This document shows positions 32,691 through 44,700 of a DNA stretch of 64,000 nucleotides, piece by piece. Where the stretch lies: positions 1 through 64,000 of the forward strand of contig VXCM01003291.1 of NCBI GenBank assembly GCA_014773175.1, written 5' to 3'. A program made the position numbers and the translations under genes. The DNA comes from Lucifuga dentata. Taxonomy: Eukaryota; Chordata; Actinopteri; Ophidiiformes; Bythitidae. How positions within the stretch are numbered: the first letter of the stretch is position 1; every line of letters starts with the position of its first letter. The notes beneath the pieces are model-generated. The model was not told the origin of the DNA. It was given only the letters and a program-made list of their open reading frames with translations, and ran no database searches.

Positions 32691-33436
32691 TCCTTCTGTT
32701 GTTTCTTACAGTTCTGAATAGCAGGGAGGTGGAGGTGACAAGTTTCCAGGTCACAGAGGAGAGGTAGGAGGAAACATTTTTAGATTTAAAGTCTGAAAGT
32801 AGAAAATGACTCAGTGAAAGATTTGATTATAGTACGATAGAATTCATCATGAAACTTGATATTTTTGTGTCCTTTGCGCCCCGCTGGCTGCTGGGAGAAA
32901 AAAACCACTTGCTTTGTTTAATGGTCTGACTGTTTCCACTGCAGCAGATTCCACTCCAATTAATTATATACAAATTATAATAAAATAATATTCCTCTGAC
33001 TCCACTATTCATTTTCATGCCATCTGTGTATGTCTCAATGTGCCCCAACCAACGTTCATCCAGGTCAGCTCAGGCTAGCTCCGCTGTCAATACCAATATT
33101 TGGAGAGAATAAACAGTAATATTGATTGATCACCCCTCGCCTCTATTTCATTTCAGCTTTTTGTATTTTTCCTCTCTTATGTACAGTGTAGCCAGCAGTT
33201 TGGTTCTCCTGGTTATCACTGATGGAGGAGTGTGGTGTGTGTGTGTGTTTCTGCAGCTCAAACGGAGGTGTTTTGTTTCCTGTGCTGGACTGCCCCGAGC
33301 GCCTCCAAACACACACCACCATCAACAACAACAGTCAGGCTCCACGGTGAGCCGAGCCAAAGCAGAGACTCAGAGCTGCATGTTAACTACCTCTGACCCA
33401 GGGAGAAAGCAGGACACACGGGGGTGGGGTCGCTAC

Positions 33437-33945
33437 TTAAAGGAGCATACCGCCGATTTTGCATCGCGTACATGTCATGTTACTGACAACCAGTTTCCAA
33501 AATATACTTGTGGAGTGGTAAATGTTTGAATTTTTTAAAATTTTGGTTTCATCCATTCCAATACGCTATAAAAATCAACTTGTAGAGACTTGAAACGTGC
33601 TTGCGATAAGCCATCCATGACAGCAAACATGTCTGTTAAATATTTGGTGAAGTAACTTTATTTAACCGATCCAACATGGAACTGCAAAGAAGAAAATGAA
33701 TGCGTCCATCAGGGAATGTAGTCCAAGAAAATACTGCTTTTATTGAGAAATTAAAAATGGCAGTCCTTCTACATTTGTACGTACATGTTAGCAGGTGAAA
33801 CATTGGATTTTAAGGTAGATGCATCACCTGAACATCTGATTTTGAAAGATTGGGGGATTTGGCAAAACTAAAATATAGTTTTATTTTCATGTTACATTAC
33901 TGACAGCCAGCTTAAACATGCAAAATCGCTGGTATGGTCCTTTAA
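33437..33945 (+). mobile_element. TTAA MITE, old-subfamily copy
   Basis: Begins TTAAAGGAGCATACCGCCGA and ends AAATCGCTGGTATGGTCCTTTAA in outline, with internal CGATCCAACATGGAACTGCA and deletions near both terminal repeats (509 bp). Confidence 0.85.
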
Positions 33946-35010
33946 AAGCAGTTTGAAAAGTATCATGAGTGCTTGTTTGACAATCATTTTGCTTGGTCTC
34001 CTGTCCTGCCCCTGTTTTCTGTCCTGAATCTGGATCAGTCAGGTTCCTCTGTGAACAATGTCGACATCTGACCATCTTTTATCTTTCAGAGGAGAAAAAT
34101 CAAGACAATCTGCGGCGAGAGGAACGAAATTTGCTGCTGTTTCTCATCCAATCAGAGTGAGAGGAAATCATTCTGGATTCAGTCTGTGTTTACATTGTAC
34201 CACTCTGGGATTCAAATTGGGTTTAGAAATTCATATGGTGAAAAAACAATCTGTTTTTTCCCCCAAATCGCAACAATTTCTGCTCTTGAGGAAATCCAAA
34301 CGTAACAGAACTGATGAAAACAGCCGTTACAGCAAGCCACACCATCATATTATGTAACACCACTTCAGTCACTGACATATGCTGAATATCATTACTACTA
34401 GTACTAATACCACAATTAACTTCTAAAACCAACAGTAGTACAATAGTGAAATACTTACAAATTAACATAACAGGAATTTAACTCTTTTAGCATGACTGAG
34501 CATGACTTTTGAATTAGTATCGATGCTTATATTTTACATGTTGCTGTTAGTGCTTTTATTCTTTATAAAAAAAATAAAAAATAAAATCCAGTATTGTGGT
34601 ACTGCTATTTGAAGACAAAAACCTGTAATACTTTTTCCACAAGTGTGATATACAGTATTTGTAGAGCTTCTATGCTCCTCACCCTCATCATCATCACCAC
34701 AATTAACAGCAGTAATACTAGCAATAGTAATAGCACTTCTAGTAGTAATAATATCGAAGTAGTAACCGTAGTAGTAATAGCTGTAGTAATAACAGTATGC
34801 TAATAGCCTTATTGCTAATTACTGCTAATATAATTAACAAAAATATTAATACTGCTGCTACTATAAATAAGAATACTACAGTAACAATAACGCTTAGATT
34901 AGCTTGAATCTTTACTGCAACAAATACTACATGTTACTGCTATCAGTACTAATGCTGGTACAATATCTCCTCAGCATCTCCACATCAAATCAGAACAGGG
35001 TCAGTCTTAC

Positions 35011-35200
35011 CGTGGATCCTGCGGTTCTCTGTCAGGTCCGCTGTTTTACAGCAGGGGAGTGGGAGTGGGTCTGTCCACCGTGGGCCGTCCGTCAGCACCG
35101 ACTGACCGTACCGCTGCAGAGGAGCAGAAATAAGGTCCCGCTGCGGGGAGCCCGAAGAACCATCTAGTCAAGGTAACACATTTAACCGTAACGCTACAGG
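35011..35200 (-). other. gramd2a: Probable non-coding first exon and promoter-proximal region of gramd2a
   Basis: A GC-rich, non-repetitive island in AT-rich surroundings ends on the minus strand with GGATCCACG followed by donor GTAAGACTG (donor at 35009-35010). The coding exon at 25849 has an acceptor upstream of its ATG, so a 5' non-coding exon is required. The island contains a 23-codon upstream frame (ATG 35161-35163, TGA 35092-35094). The upstream boundary of the exon is not determined, and it could belong to a different transcript. Confidence 0.4.
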
Positions 35201-35291
35201 AAGAAACAGGAAGTCTCTTTCAAAATACAAGCGGCAGCTAGGTCGAAGGAGAAAACTAAATAGAAAGGCAAAAATAAAGTCATGTCATCAT

Positions 35292-35540
35292 CTTTACTTC
35301 CGCCAAGGTGGTTATGTGATCACCGATTGTTTGTTTGTTTATTTGTTTGTTTATTTGTTTGTTTGTTTGTAGCAGAATGTCTCCACAATTCATGGACGGA
35401 TTTGGATGAAATTTGGGAGACAAGTAGAAATGTCGAGAAGAAGTGATTACATTTTATGGAGGTGATCCGGATCACAATCTGGATCCAGGATCACGGATTT
35501 TGCGCCTGTAAAATCCTTGGCGGAGGTATGCGCTCTGCCT
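35292..35540. mobile_element. Interspersed repeat with inverted ACTTCCGCCAAGG ends
   Basis: The left end ACTTCCGCCAAGG (about 35295) is complementary to CCTTGGCGGAGGT at the right end (about 35515-35530). The body contains a (TTTG)n tract and GGATTTGGATGAAATTTGGG, a common vertebrate repeat. A second degenerate copy with related words appears near 55640-55780. Confidence 0.6.
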
Positions 35541-35788
35541 TATTATTTTGCCAGGGAATTTCAGAGTAGAAAGTTGCCTTTACAGTCAGCAATTGAAAAT
35601 AAAATTGCATACAGGCGTTTTTAAAGGTCTGTATGCAATGTATGCAATTGTTTTTCTGTTATTTCTTACAGCCAGCATTTAAAAAATTAATAAAAATAAA
35701 AAGAATTCAGTTTTCCAACAGAGTGGAGAAGGTTCTGAAACATTATGCACATAATTAGTTAGAAATCTAATATGATGGAGCTGCTAGT

Positions 35789-35792
<4 letters not shown>

Positions 35793-35849
<57 letters not shown>
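35793..35849. repeat. (GT)n microsatellite
   Basis: A pure TG tract of about 28 units. Confidence 0.95.
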
Positions 35850-35850
<1 letters not shown>

Positions 35851-36061
35851 ATAGTATTTTAAAAGCCCCGTCTACAGCCCTGGTTGAACACCTGCTCATA
35901 TTATTAACTCGTATTAACCTTATTCTGAGGGTTAGCCGGACATGAGAGGATTTGATTTGTTCAACAGTGAAGCAGCGCCGCCATGTGGCCACAGAGATGC
36001 ACTGCATCAGACAGATTATATACTCACCCATCTCTCTGGATTGCAGGTGATCCCGGCCAGT

Positions 36062-36646
36062 TTAAAGGACCATAATCCATTTTGCATGTATGAGCCTAAT
36101 ATATTTAATTTTCACACACGTAACGTTACTGACAATCATTTCTCAAAGCATACTACTAGAATGGTGATTTAAAAATGTTTTTCCTACCTTCCAGACCTCC
36201 ATTGGGTTCAGTTCATTCTGGTATGTTATTAAAATCAACTTGTTGATTTGACATGTTCTTGGCATAGGTAATCCATCATCGTGAATAAGACGTATGTTCA
36301 GGTTGTTTTTTCAAAGTTAGGTAATTTTAGTGTTTTTGAGCTCAATAAAAAGCATGGAGTGAATGTATGCCTCCACCAGGGAATATAGTCCCAAAAGAAG
36401 ACCTGCGTTTATGGAAAAATTTAAATGATCATGACTTCATAAGGCTGCCTAACTATTATCAGGAGAAACATGGATTTTTAAGGTGGGTGTATCACTTCGA
36501 TATTTGATTTTGAAAGATTAAGAGATTTTGCAAAATATCAGGAAAGCTGAAATATGGTTTTATCCTTTGGGAAATAGTTGACAGTAACATAACGTATGAA
36601 AATTGATTAGGTTCATACATGCAAAATGGATGGTATGATCCTTTAA
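36062..36646 (+). mobile_element. TTAA MITE, complete young copy
   Basis: 585 bp, TTAA at both ends, starting TTAAAGGACCATAATCCATT. Plus-order interior; the right terminal repeat has lost about 15 bp (AATTGATTAGGTTCATACAT). Confidence 0.9.
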
Positions 36647-37709
36647 CACATTTAAAACCATCAGTAGCTTCATGTAGTCTATTCTATTGCTTCATCAGAG
36701 AATTAGAAATATATTTTTATGATACTGATCATTTGTCACCTTATTCACAAACTTAGCTTCAGATCCAAGATGCAGCAAAGGTTAGAAAAACTTGCTGAAG
36801 ATGTTTGGAGTTTTTCCCTCCACGTTATTTGCTGTAACATAACATTTAGAAGAATCACACAGCTTCAAACAGAATGAAAGTGAATTGGATTGGCCTGTTC
36901 CACCACCTGAAGGCATTATTCTGTGCTGAGTTTTGGCTTTTTTTTTTTTTTGCAAAACTTGCTGTCCTGCCAACATCATAAAACACTGGCATATTGATTT
37001 TTTTTTAGCACAGCCCTATTAACTTGGCTTGAAAATAACGTCAAGCTTTAGGCCGGCTTATCCTCTTGGCTTTACCCTTTTTAAAATGTGACTGGGATGT
37101 ATCTGGTGTGAAGGTGTGTGTGTTTGTCAGTGGGGAATAAATGACACAGAAGTCAGGCGCCGTTCCACCAGCTACAGGTTTAATATCAGATCAACAACAG
37201 TAGAAAAACAGAGGCAGAGACTACCAGACAAAAAGAAGAGTAGGAAATCCAACAGCATCCAATAGGCTCTTTAAAATAATTCCTCTGTACAGTATTTACA
37301 CACATACACACACGTACGTGCACACACATACATACACACACATACTACAGTACAGCTACACACTGAGGAGGAGCAGCAAGGAGGAGGAGGAGGAGGAGGA
37401 GCCTGACGCCAGTTTTCTCCAGGCTGGTCTCCCTGACAAAGAGGCGGAGCTTCCAGTCAGTCAGATGCAGGAAAAGTCCAAACACTGCTCTCTGATTGGT
37501 CCAATCTCCTCTATCCACAGTGTTTTTGTTTTTTTTTCCTGTGAAGCTGAGCTACTTCCAGGTGGGGGGGTGTGACAGCATCCTGTGACGNTTTTTTTTT
37601 CCTGTGAAGCTGAGCTACTTCCAGGTGGGGGGGTGTGACAGCATCCTGTGACGTCCAGGGATGCGTCGCTGATTCTCAGAGAGGTCACCACAGCTATATA
37701 CTGGAGTAC

Positions 37710-37711
<2 letters not shown>

Positions 37712-37754
<43 letters not shown>
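37712..37754. repeat. (GT)n microsatellite
   Basis: TG tract of about 21 units in the putative znf609 3' UTR. Confidence 0.95.
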
Positions 37755-37755
<1 letters not shown>

Positions 37756-38503
37756 GTGTGTGGTGGTATGAGGGCAACACGAGGTCAAAGGGCATCTTCT
37801 GAACGTGACAATGATAGAAATAAAAGTGAGACAATGTGCCTTAAAACGATACAAAACTAAAGGCTTTGCTCAGCGACAGTAATTGTTTCCCCCCTGTTCG
37901 TTTCACAAACACGATGGAACGCCATTGCGACCCTTCGCACACCACTTCCCTAAGACTGTCTAACCCTCCGACCTCCATGACACCCGCCAACAAGAGAGCT
38001 GCTCCTCCTCATGCTCCACCTGCACCCAAAACAGCACCAATGACCAGAACCTCAATATCTCTCCAGACACCAGATCCACTTTGTCCTCAAGTCTGTGAAC
38101 CGAACCAGTGCGGCCCTCGCACCTGGGAGGAGACGGAACCCAGTGGAACCCGGAACCGATAGAATCAGGCTCTTCAATCCTCCTGGAGCCTCGGCGGCTC
38201 AGCGAGGGGCAGAGCGCCTGGCCGGCGGTCCTGGCGGAATAATCAAATCTACACAAACACCATTGAACTGATGTTGAAAAAGAAATGCTTCTTCACGTGA
38301 TTCGGTCACGCGATGCGGAGCAGGGCAGAGGTCATAGTAGATCAGGTGTGCCTGTGAAACGGCGAGAAGACGGCATTCGTTAAATATCTGTGTAATCAGT
38401 TTTTTTCAACAACCAATAATGCAACCCTTTGAATTCTATTCGTTCCACAATTTTCTGTTACATGATGTATTCTCTCACAAGAAAATGACCGTCTCATGTC
38501 TGA

Positions 38504-38517
38504 CCACTAGATGGCAG
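38504..38517 (+). promoter_or_regulatory. CTCF-like motif
   Basis: CCACTAGATGGCAG fits the core CTCF consensus CCASYAGRKGGCRS. It is not inside a recognised repeat and lies 120 bp past the znf609 stop. Occupancy cannot be judged from sequence. Confidence 0.4.
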
Positions 38518-38639
38518 CAGAGACTGTATGAATATCTCATTGACTTGATCATGGAGGAAACTCGGAGGAGTTCGATTGAGATAGTTTTAATAAGTTTCCT
38601 GTGTGATTTTATATTGTGTGTGTGTGTTTATTACCTTTC

Positions 38640-38713
38640 TCACCTTCGTGCGGGGGGGTACATGGATGGGGTGGAGGCTTGCTGACTGGCGACAATGGCT
38701 GAGGAGGAGAGGC
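38640..38713 (-). CDS. znf609: znf609 last coding exon
   Basis: Acceptor GTTCTCACAG before 38713. The frame reads [20 protein letters not shown] and PARR then TGA at 38640-38642, matching the conserved SSTAIVASQQGSTPSLYPPPRR end of the mammalian protein. No long open frame marks it, so it is easily missed. The stop codon sits inside AAG-GTGAGA, which itself resembles a donor site. Confidence 0.9.
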
Positions 38714-41700
38714 CTGTGAGAACAGCCAATCATCAGCTGAATTCATATCCGGCATCGACTAAGAAACTTAAGCTGCATCTGAACAGCCGCTGACTGGATC
38801 AAAGCCTGTTTTTTTTTTTCTTAAAGGATAATATTGGTGATTTTGCATGTTTGAGCCCAATCAATACAACACGCATACAGGTTACTGACAAGCGTTTCCC
38901 AAATTATACTACTGGAGCAGTAAATTTTAGAATTGTTTTTCCTACCTTCCAGACTGCCACTGGCTTTGAAACGTGCTAGAAATAAATAATCCAACACAGC
39001 GAACACGATGTCTTTTAGGTTGTTTTTTTTTGTCGAAGTAACTTTATTGATCCGATCAAACAAGGACGACAATGTATGTCTCCGCCAGGGAATATAGTCC
39101 CAGGAGAAGACGGCGTTTAACAAGAAATTAAAAATGACCGTCCCTTCTACATTTGAACATACATCCACATTAAGGTGTGTGTCACCTGAACATGATTTTG
39201 AAAGATTAGGAGATTTGGGGGAAAAAATTACAGGTTAATGACAACTAAAGAAAAATTTGCTGTCAGTAATGTAAGGTGTATGCAGGTAGTATTTACTGGG
39301 CTTACTCATGCAAAATTGATGGTATGGTCCTTTAAGGTACATGCTGTTACAACGTGAAACAAGTCTAACCTGAGGCGTAGGACAGGTCATACTGTCCGGA
39401 CAGCAGCGGGTAGCCCAGGTGATGATGGGAAGGCAGGATGCGTTGGGATGGCGAGGATCGCGGCCGGTCTCCCTCTCTCTCCCGCTCTCTCTCCCGGTCG
39501 TGCGGGGTCTTGCTGTCTTGGATGGACGGGGATTTGCTTTTGTACTGGCTGGCGTGCTGCTGCAGGAGCTCCAGAGCTTTGGCCTCGCTGGGTGGCTTCA
39601 CCGTGGGACTGGACCTGGAGGGTTTCTCCTCCTCCTGCCCCGCCGCCATCTTGCCCGCGTAGGAGGAGAAGGAGTAGCCTGCTGGCAGGTAGGAGCCTGA
39701 GGAAAAACACATCAGTTTAACAGGAACATTAATACTCTAAAACATGACAGACTTAACAGACTTACCCCCAGAAAAACCAAGGAATTCAGTTCAAACTACA
39801 GGACTACTGGGTACTGCACCTTCCTTTGTTTGAGTAAGAATTTAATCTTTTTTTTTAATAAAACAACAAAATGATACAAATTCTGGTTTTAGTACTGTTC
39901 TATTTTTAACGCATTATTGCTCTCGGGCCATTCCACATGATGAGGCTTCTTACCGGGGTAGTTCTGCATCATGACGGAGGGCACGCCTCGGTAGCCCGGG
40001 TGGCCGGGGTCGTAGCCCTGACTGTAGGCGTAGGCGCCGTGCATGTAGGGCATGTAGGCTTGGTGCTGCGCCAACGAGGAGGAGAACTGCATGTGAGGGG
40101 GTCGCACCTCCTTTCCTCCTCCTCCTCCTCCCCGGTGCTCTTCTGAAGGGGGCTGAGTCCTGCTCTCCGCACCCTCCTTCACGTCCTCCTTTTGGGGGCC
40201 GTCTTTGGGTCTCAGCCTCTCCTCTTTCCCTTTCCTGTCCCGCTCCCTCTCATCCTTCCACCTCTCCTCCTCCTGTGGCTTGGGGGCGTCTGGGTATTTG
40301 TTGGGGTAGACGTACGGCCACAAGCGTGAGTCGGGCTCCTGGAGGGAAGACAAGACATTCTGCTGTCAAAGAACGTTTTCTGATTCAGTCTAACGATTTT
40401 GAAATATGACTGCTAAAATCTGAACTGGAACACGCTAATCAGCTGATATCTGATGTAGGTTGGGTTGTAGACGGTACGATTATAGTTAAAGAAATAATCA
40501 CGAGTTCACGGTTTTGCGATTATTTCTTACATAACACCCCAAAAAAAACAAAAAAACAAAAAAAAAACATGATGTGAGCATGAACATTTTCCCATCTGCC
40601 TGGGTTTTGATCATAATAACCTGCTGCTAACATTAGCTAGTGGAGTGTTGTAGCTTAAACCTGCCGCTAAACATTAGCTAGTGGAGTGTTGTAGCTTAAA
40701 CCTGCCGCTAAACATTAGCTAGTGGAGTGTTTTAGCTTAAACCTGCCGTTAGCATTAGCTAGTGGAGTGTTTTAGCTTAAACCTGCTGTTAGCATTAGCT
40801 AGTGGAGTGTTTTAGCTTAAACCTGCTGTTAGCATTAGCTAGTGGAGTGTTTTAGCTTAAACCTGCTGTTAGCATTAGCTAGTGGAGTGTTTTAGCTTAA
40901 ACCTGCTGTTAGCATTAGCTAGTGGAGTGTTTTAGCTTAAACCTGCTGTTAGCATTAGCTAGTGGAGTGTTTTAGCTTAAACCTGCTGTTAGCATTAGCT
41001 AGTGGAGTGTTTTACCTTAAACCTGCTGTTAGCATTAGCTAGTGGAGTGTTTTAGCTTAAACCTGCTGTTAGCATTAGCTAGTGGAGTGTTTTACCTTAA
41101 ACCTGCTGTTAGCATTAGCTAGTGGAGTGTTTTAGCTTAAACCTGCTGTTAGCATTAGCTAGTGGAGTGTTTTACCTTAAACCTGCTGTTAGCATTAGCT
41201 AGTGGAGTGTTTTAGCTTAAACCTGCTGTTAGCATTAGCTAGTGGAGTGTTTTACCTTAAACCTGCTGTTAGCATTAGCTAGTGGAGTGTTTTAGCTTAA
41301 ACCTGCTGTTAGCATTAGCTAGTGGAGTGTTTTACCTTAAACCTGCTGTTAGCATTAGCTAGTGGAGTGTTTTAGCTTAAACCTGCTGTTAGCATTAGCT
41401 AGTGGAGTGTTTTACCTTAAACCTGCTGTTAGCATTAGCTAGTGGAGTGTTTTAGCTTGACTTGGCCATGCAGAGCTGGATTCAGATCTCTGAAGTGAAT
41501 GTTCGTCATCCTCAGCTACACCCTGCTCATTTTTAAGATTTGTAAAATGCTCTCACCATCACTTTAATGCACTTTAATGTTTTTTGGTGGATATCAGGCT
41601 GAGTTTCTCTAGCATTCTAAACTTAAGGTAATTTGTAGCTGCAGCTAATACAGAGCACTAAGCAGCAGACACACATACACACGCTCAGGAGCAGCTCAAT

Positions 41701-41717
41701 CAGCCGAGACAGAGAGC

Positions 41718-41772
<55 letters not shown>

Positions 41773-44700
41773 CTGGCAGTTGCTAGATGCTTTGAGAAAA
41801 GACTCAATTTCTGTTTTTTCCAGGTGAACCCAGAGAGTTTTTTCTTTTAAACCTTGGCTCATAAACTGTGGCTTCTGAATTCGTACAGTTTGGACACCGT
41901 GATGCTTATAAGCGCAATTAATATTAAAAATGGTCATTAATCAACGTCCCTAATGGGATGTAACATGGTAAATATGCTGTTACCTGTCTGTACCACATGG
42001 CGGGCTCCACACCACACGGTCTGCCTGACTCCGCCCCTGGCTTGGCCTCTTCCTTCCCATGATGCCCCGTTTCGCTCAGCTTCATCTTCAGACCCTCGGT
42101 CTGGGGTGCGGGGGCTTTGGCGTCCTCTCCCTTGGCCATGATGACTGACTTGGCCTGCTCCAAGGCGGGAGGGAGCTCTTTGGGCTTGGCTGGGTTCAGC
42201 CCCCCCTTGTTTCCCAGGTCAGTCAGGCTCGGGGTTCTGGATAGGGTGGGGGGCACCGAGCCTTTCTGCTTCCACTCCTCTTTTCCAGCAAATTCCCGGT
42301 CCTTGCCCTCCGCCTTCTTTTCAGCCTGCCGCTGCCTCTCCTCATACTGCTGGCGGTAGGCGGGGCTGGAGGCCAGAAGGTGGGCGTGGTAGGCCTGGTC
42401 AGGAGGGTAGGAGTACGGGGGGAAGTAGTACTGGTTGTAGTACAGGGGCTGCTTGTACATGTTGGAACGCTGCTGGATGACCGACGGCTGCGGAGGCCCG
42501 GGCTCCATCTTCCTCTCTTCCTGAGGCTCCAGCTTCAATTTGACCTCCTCCACGACTTCCTGCTCCTCCTCCTTCTTCACCTTCACCTGTGCTCCTTCCA
42601 CATGAGGGAGGGCCGTGGGCGCCGCGCCCAGACTGGGGTTGAGGAAGCTGGGGGGGTAGTAGGAGTCATAGTCACGAGAGTAGAGCGAGTCCTTGCTGGG
42701 AGGCTGAGGGGGGAACAGCGCCTTTTTAGGTCCTTCCCGGGGCCCCTGGTCCGGCTCTTGTTTGATGCCCTTCACCCCGTCTGCTTTCCCCTCGCCGTCC
42801 TCGCCAGCGTCAGAGATGTCAGAGTAAGCAGGGCTGCTGGTCTTGACGGAAGCACTGTCGGCTCCGTTCTGGTTGAGGTGGAGTGGGGGGGCGAGGCCGG
42901 CCTCCATCCTGCTGGCTGCGCCGATGGACGGGCTGGGTGCGTTGTCCGAGAAGCTGTACACCTTGTCGGCCTCGGCCTTGATGCTTGCCAGGCGGCTCTG
43001 GTGAGCTTCCGTGGAGCCGTTGAGCAACGCATCCGATGCCTCCGAATACGGGCTCTTCCCCTCTTCTGGTCTCCCCCCCTTCCCCACCGCTTTTGGACTG
43101 TCCCCCTCCTTGCCCCCCTCCCTCTTTTTCTTGTCCTTCTTCTTCTTGTCCTTGGTGAGGGTGGGGCTGGAGGCGGGGTCAGCCAGCGGGGGAGGTTTGG
43201 GTTGGATGGTCTTCAGCTGAGGACTCTTAGGGACGGACTGCACCACTGAGCCGAGTGCGGGGGAGGACGACTGAAGGGCGTATGACGATGGGGCACCGGG
43301 GGCCACGGGGCGAGCTGGCTTCAAGCCTTTCTGGTTCAGTTTATCGGACTTGCTGCCAGGCACCATCTTCTTGGCCTTCCTGTCGTCCATCCCGTCGTTG
43401 CTGGCCTCATCTGTCAAATACGCCCCCTCCTCACAGCCGTCCATCGCCTCCGGCTCCATTTCCCCAGGCTTCTTCTTGCCCTGCTTTGATATCAGCTTCA
43501 CTGATGAGGGGGAGGGGCTCTGGGCATCAAAACCCCGCCCCTTGGGTGTAGTGGACCGGGCGGGGGAGATGGCAGCGCCGTTGCATGAGGCGGGATCGGG
43601 GTGGAGGGCGGGGTCATCCCCATATTCACTGTCTCCGTCCTGGTCCAACCGGAAGTCGTTGTCGTTGTGGGCGCGGGCCTGGTGGTACTTCAGCCCGTTG
43701 ATGTGCTTGTATTTCTTGTTGCAGTTGGGATGCGGGCAGTCGATGAGAACGGGGGAGGGGCAGGTCCGGTCCAGCTGCGGGGGAGGAAGGGGGTCGTTTT
43801 TACTCCCAGGGAGGGAGGGCGCGGCGCCAGTAGAGTTGATTCTCAACCGCTTAGAGGCCTTGGAGTCCTCTGAGCTGGAGGTCGGCTCCATATCAGAAGC
43901 GGGTTTCGTCTTCCTCTTGGAGGAAGACGGGCTGGCCTTGGCGTCCTCGGCGCCGCCGGCAGTCTGGCTGCCTCGCCGGCCTTTGCTGTTGCTTGCGGCG
44001 CCGCGAGTCTTGCTGCTGCCGCTGCCTTTGTTGTCCGAAGAGTTACTGTTGTCGTTCAGCGGCGTGTTGCTGCTGGGGCGCATCCTCTTTCCCCGGCCAC
44101 GCCCACTACGCATCTCCACATCACTGGTGGGAGATTCACAGAACCTGCATGCACACACACACACACAGTGTTAGCAGTTAGCTGGAGGAGCAGGGAAGAA
44201 GAGTAAAGGCTGGGTTATACTCGTGCGAGGGGGCTGTCGCCGGCCGTGCACGCACTTTAACAGAGTACTGAGGCATTTATATTTGGCGCATTGTCTGTTG
44301 CAATATTCTGTGAAATGACAGTTAGCAGTATACAGAACATACTATGTAAAGCAGGAAGTAGTCAGCGAAGTAGTCACACAACAACCCCGCATATTTTCAC
44401 GGCAAAAACTTGGATTTTAGCCCAGTGTGCAGTTGCTGTTTCATCCCAGGAGTTTGTTCTTATAAAGTCTCACAGGCCAGTCAGAAAGATGTTAGTGTGG
44501 GCGCACACCAGTCGGTGTTGTGCCGAAATCTGCTTCCCCGCCAAGAAATGCATCCTCACTCTCGCGGATAATGGAACATATATGTCATCCAAAACAACAT
44601 TTATTCCTTTGAATAACTTTTATCAAAGACTGATTAAGGATTCTTACAGGCAATAACAATAATATATTATTGTATGTGACTATTGTGCAGCAGTGATTCA

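Larger units (their letters stand above)
25850..35010 (-). other. gramd2a: gramd2a 5' intron (if the 35-kb exon is its first exon)
   Basis: About 9.2 kb holding an old TTAA MITE with a nested hAT MITE (26074-26956), the 291-bp tandem array (27400-28660), GT/CA microsatellites at 29460, 29592 and 30435, a young TTAA MITE (30818-31404), a chimeric retroelement/repeat region (31900-32690), an old TTAA MITE (33437-33945) and AT-rich TAG/AAT-type low-complexity sequence at 34380-34890. No exon was recognised inside. Confidence 0.5.
35541..37178. other. Intergenic between gramd2a and znf609
   Basis: Holds a (GT)n tract (35793-35849), a young TTAA MITE (36062-36646) and otherwise unremarkable AT-rich sequence. 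Confidence 0.5.
37179..38639 (-). other. znf609: Probable 3' UTR of znf609
   Basis: The sequence downstream of the stop is largely non-TE and more GC-rich than the flanks. An ATTAAA hexamer on the minus strand (TTTAAT at 37179-37184) is a candidate poly(A) signal. The stretch includes a (GT)n tract (37712-37754), GGA repeats (37381-37401), a CTCF-like motif (38504-38517) and an exact 62-bp assembly duplication around N 37591. The end is an inference. Confidence 0.4.
40339..41983 (-). other. znf609: znf609 intron 4
   Basis: Half the intron is a 40-bp tandem array (40618-41460); a (GA)n tract lies at 41721-41769. The remainder is unremarkable. Confidence 0.8.

Noticed and set aside
38198..38351. 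Possible extra znf609 coding exon after acceptor TTTCACAG at 38352
   Set aside because: Joining in the correct phase gives a stop after three codons, and the conserved protein already ends at 38640. Kept only as a possible UTR splice.
40618..41460. Regular 40-bp repeats resembling a CRISPR array
   Set aside because: There are no unique spacers; units are contiguous and the setting is a vertebrate intron.
42380..43249. 289-codon plus-strand open frame
   Set aside because: It lies antisense to znf609 exon 4. Its length is explained by the high GC content of that exon; the sense protein is strongly family-like and the antisense one is not.
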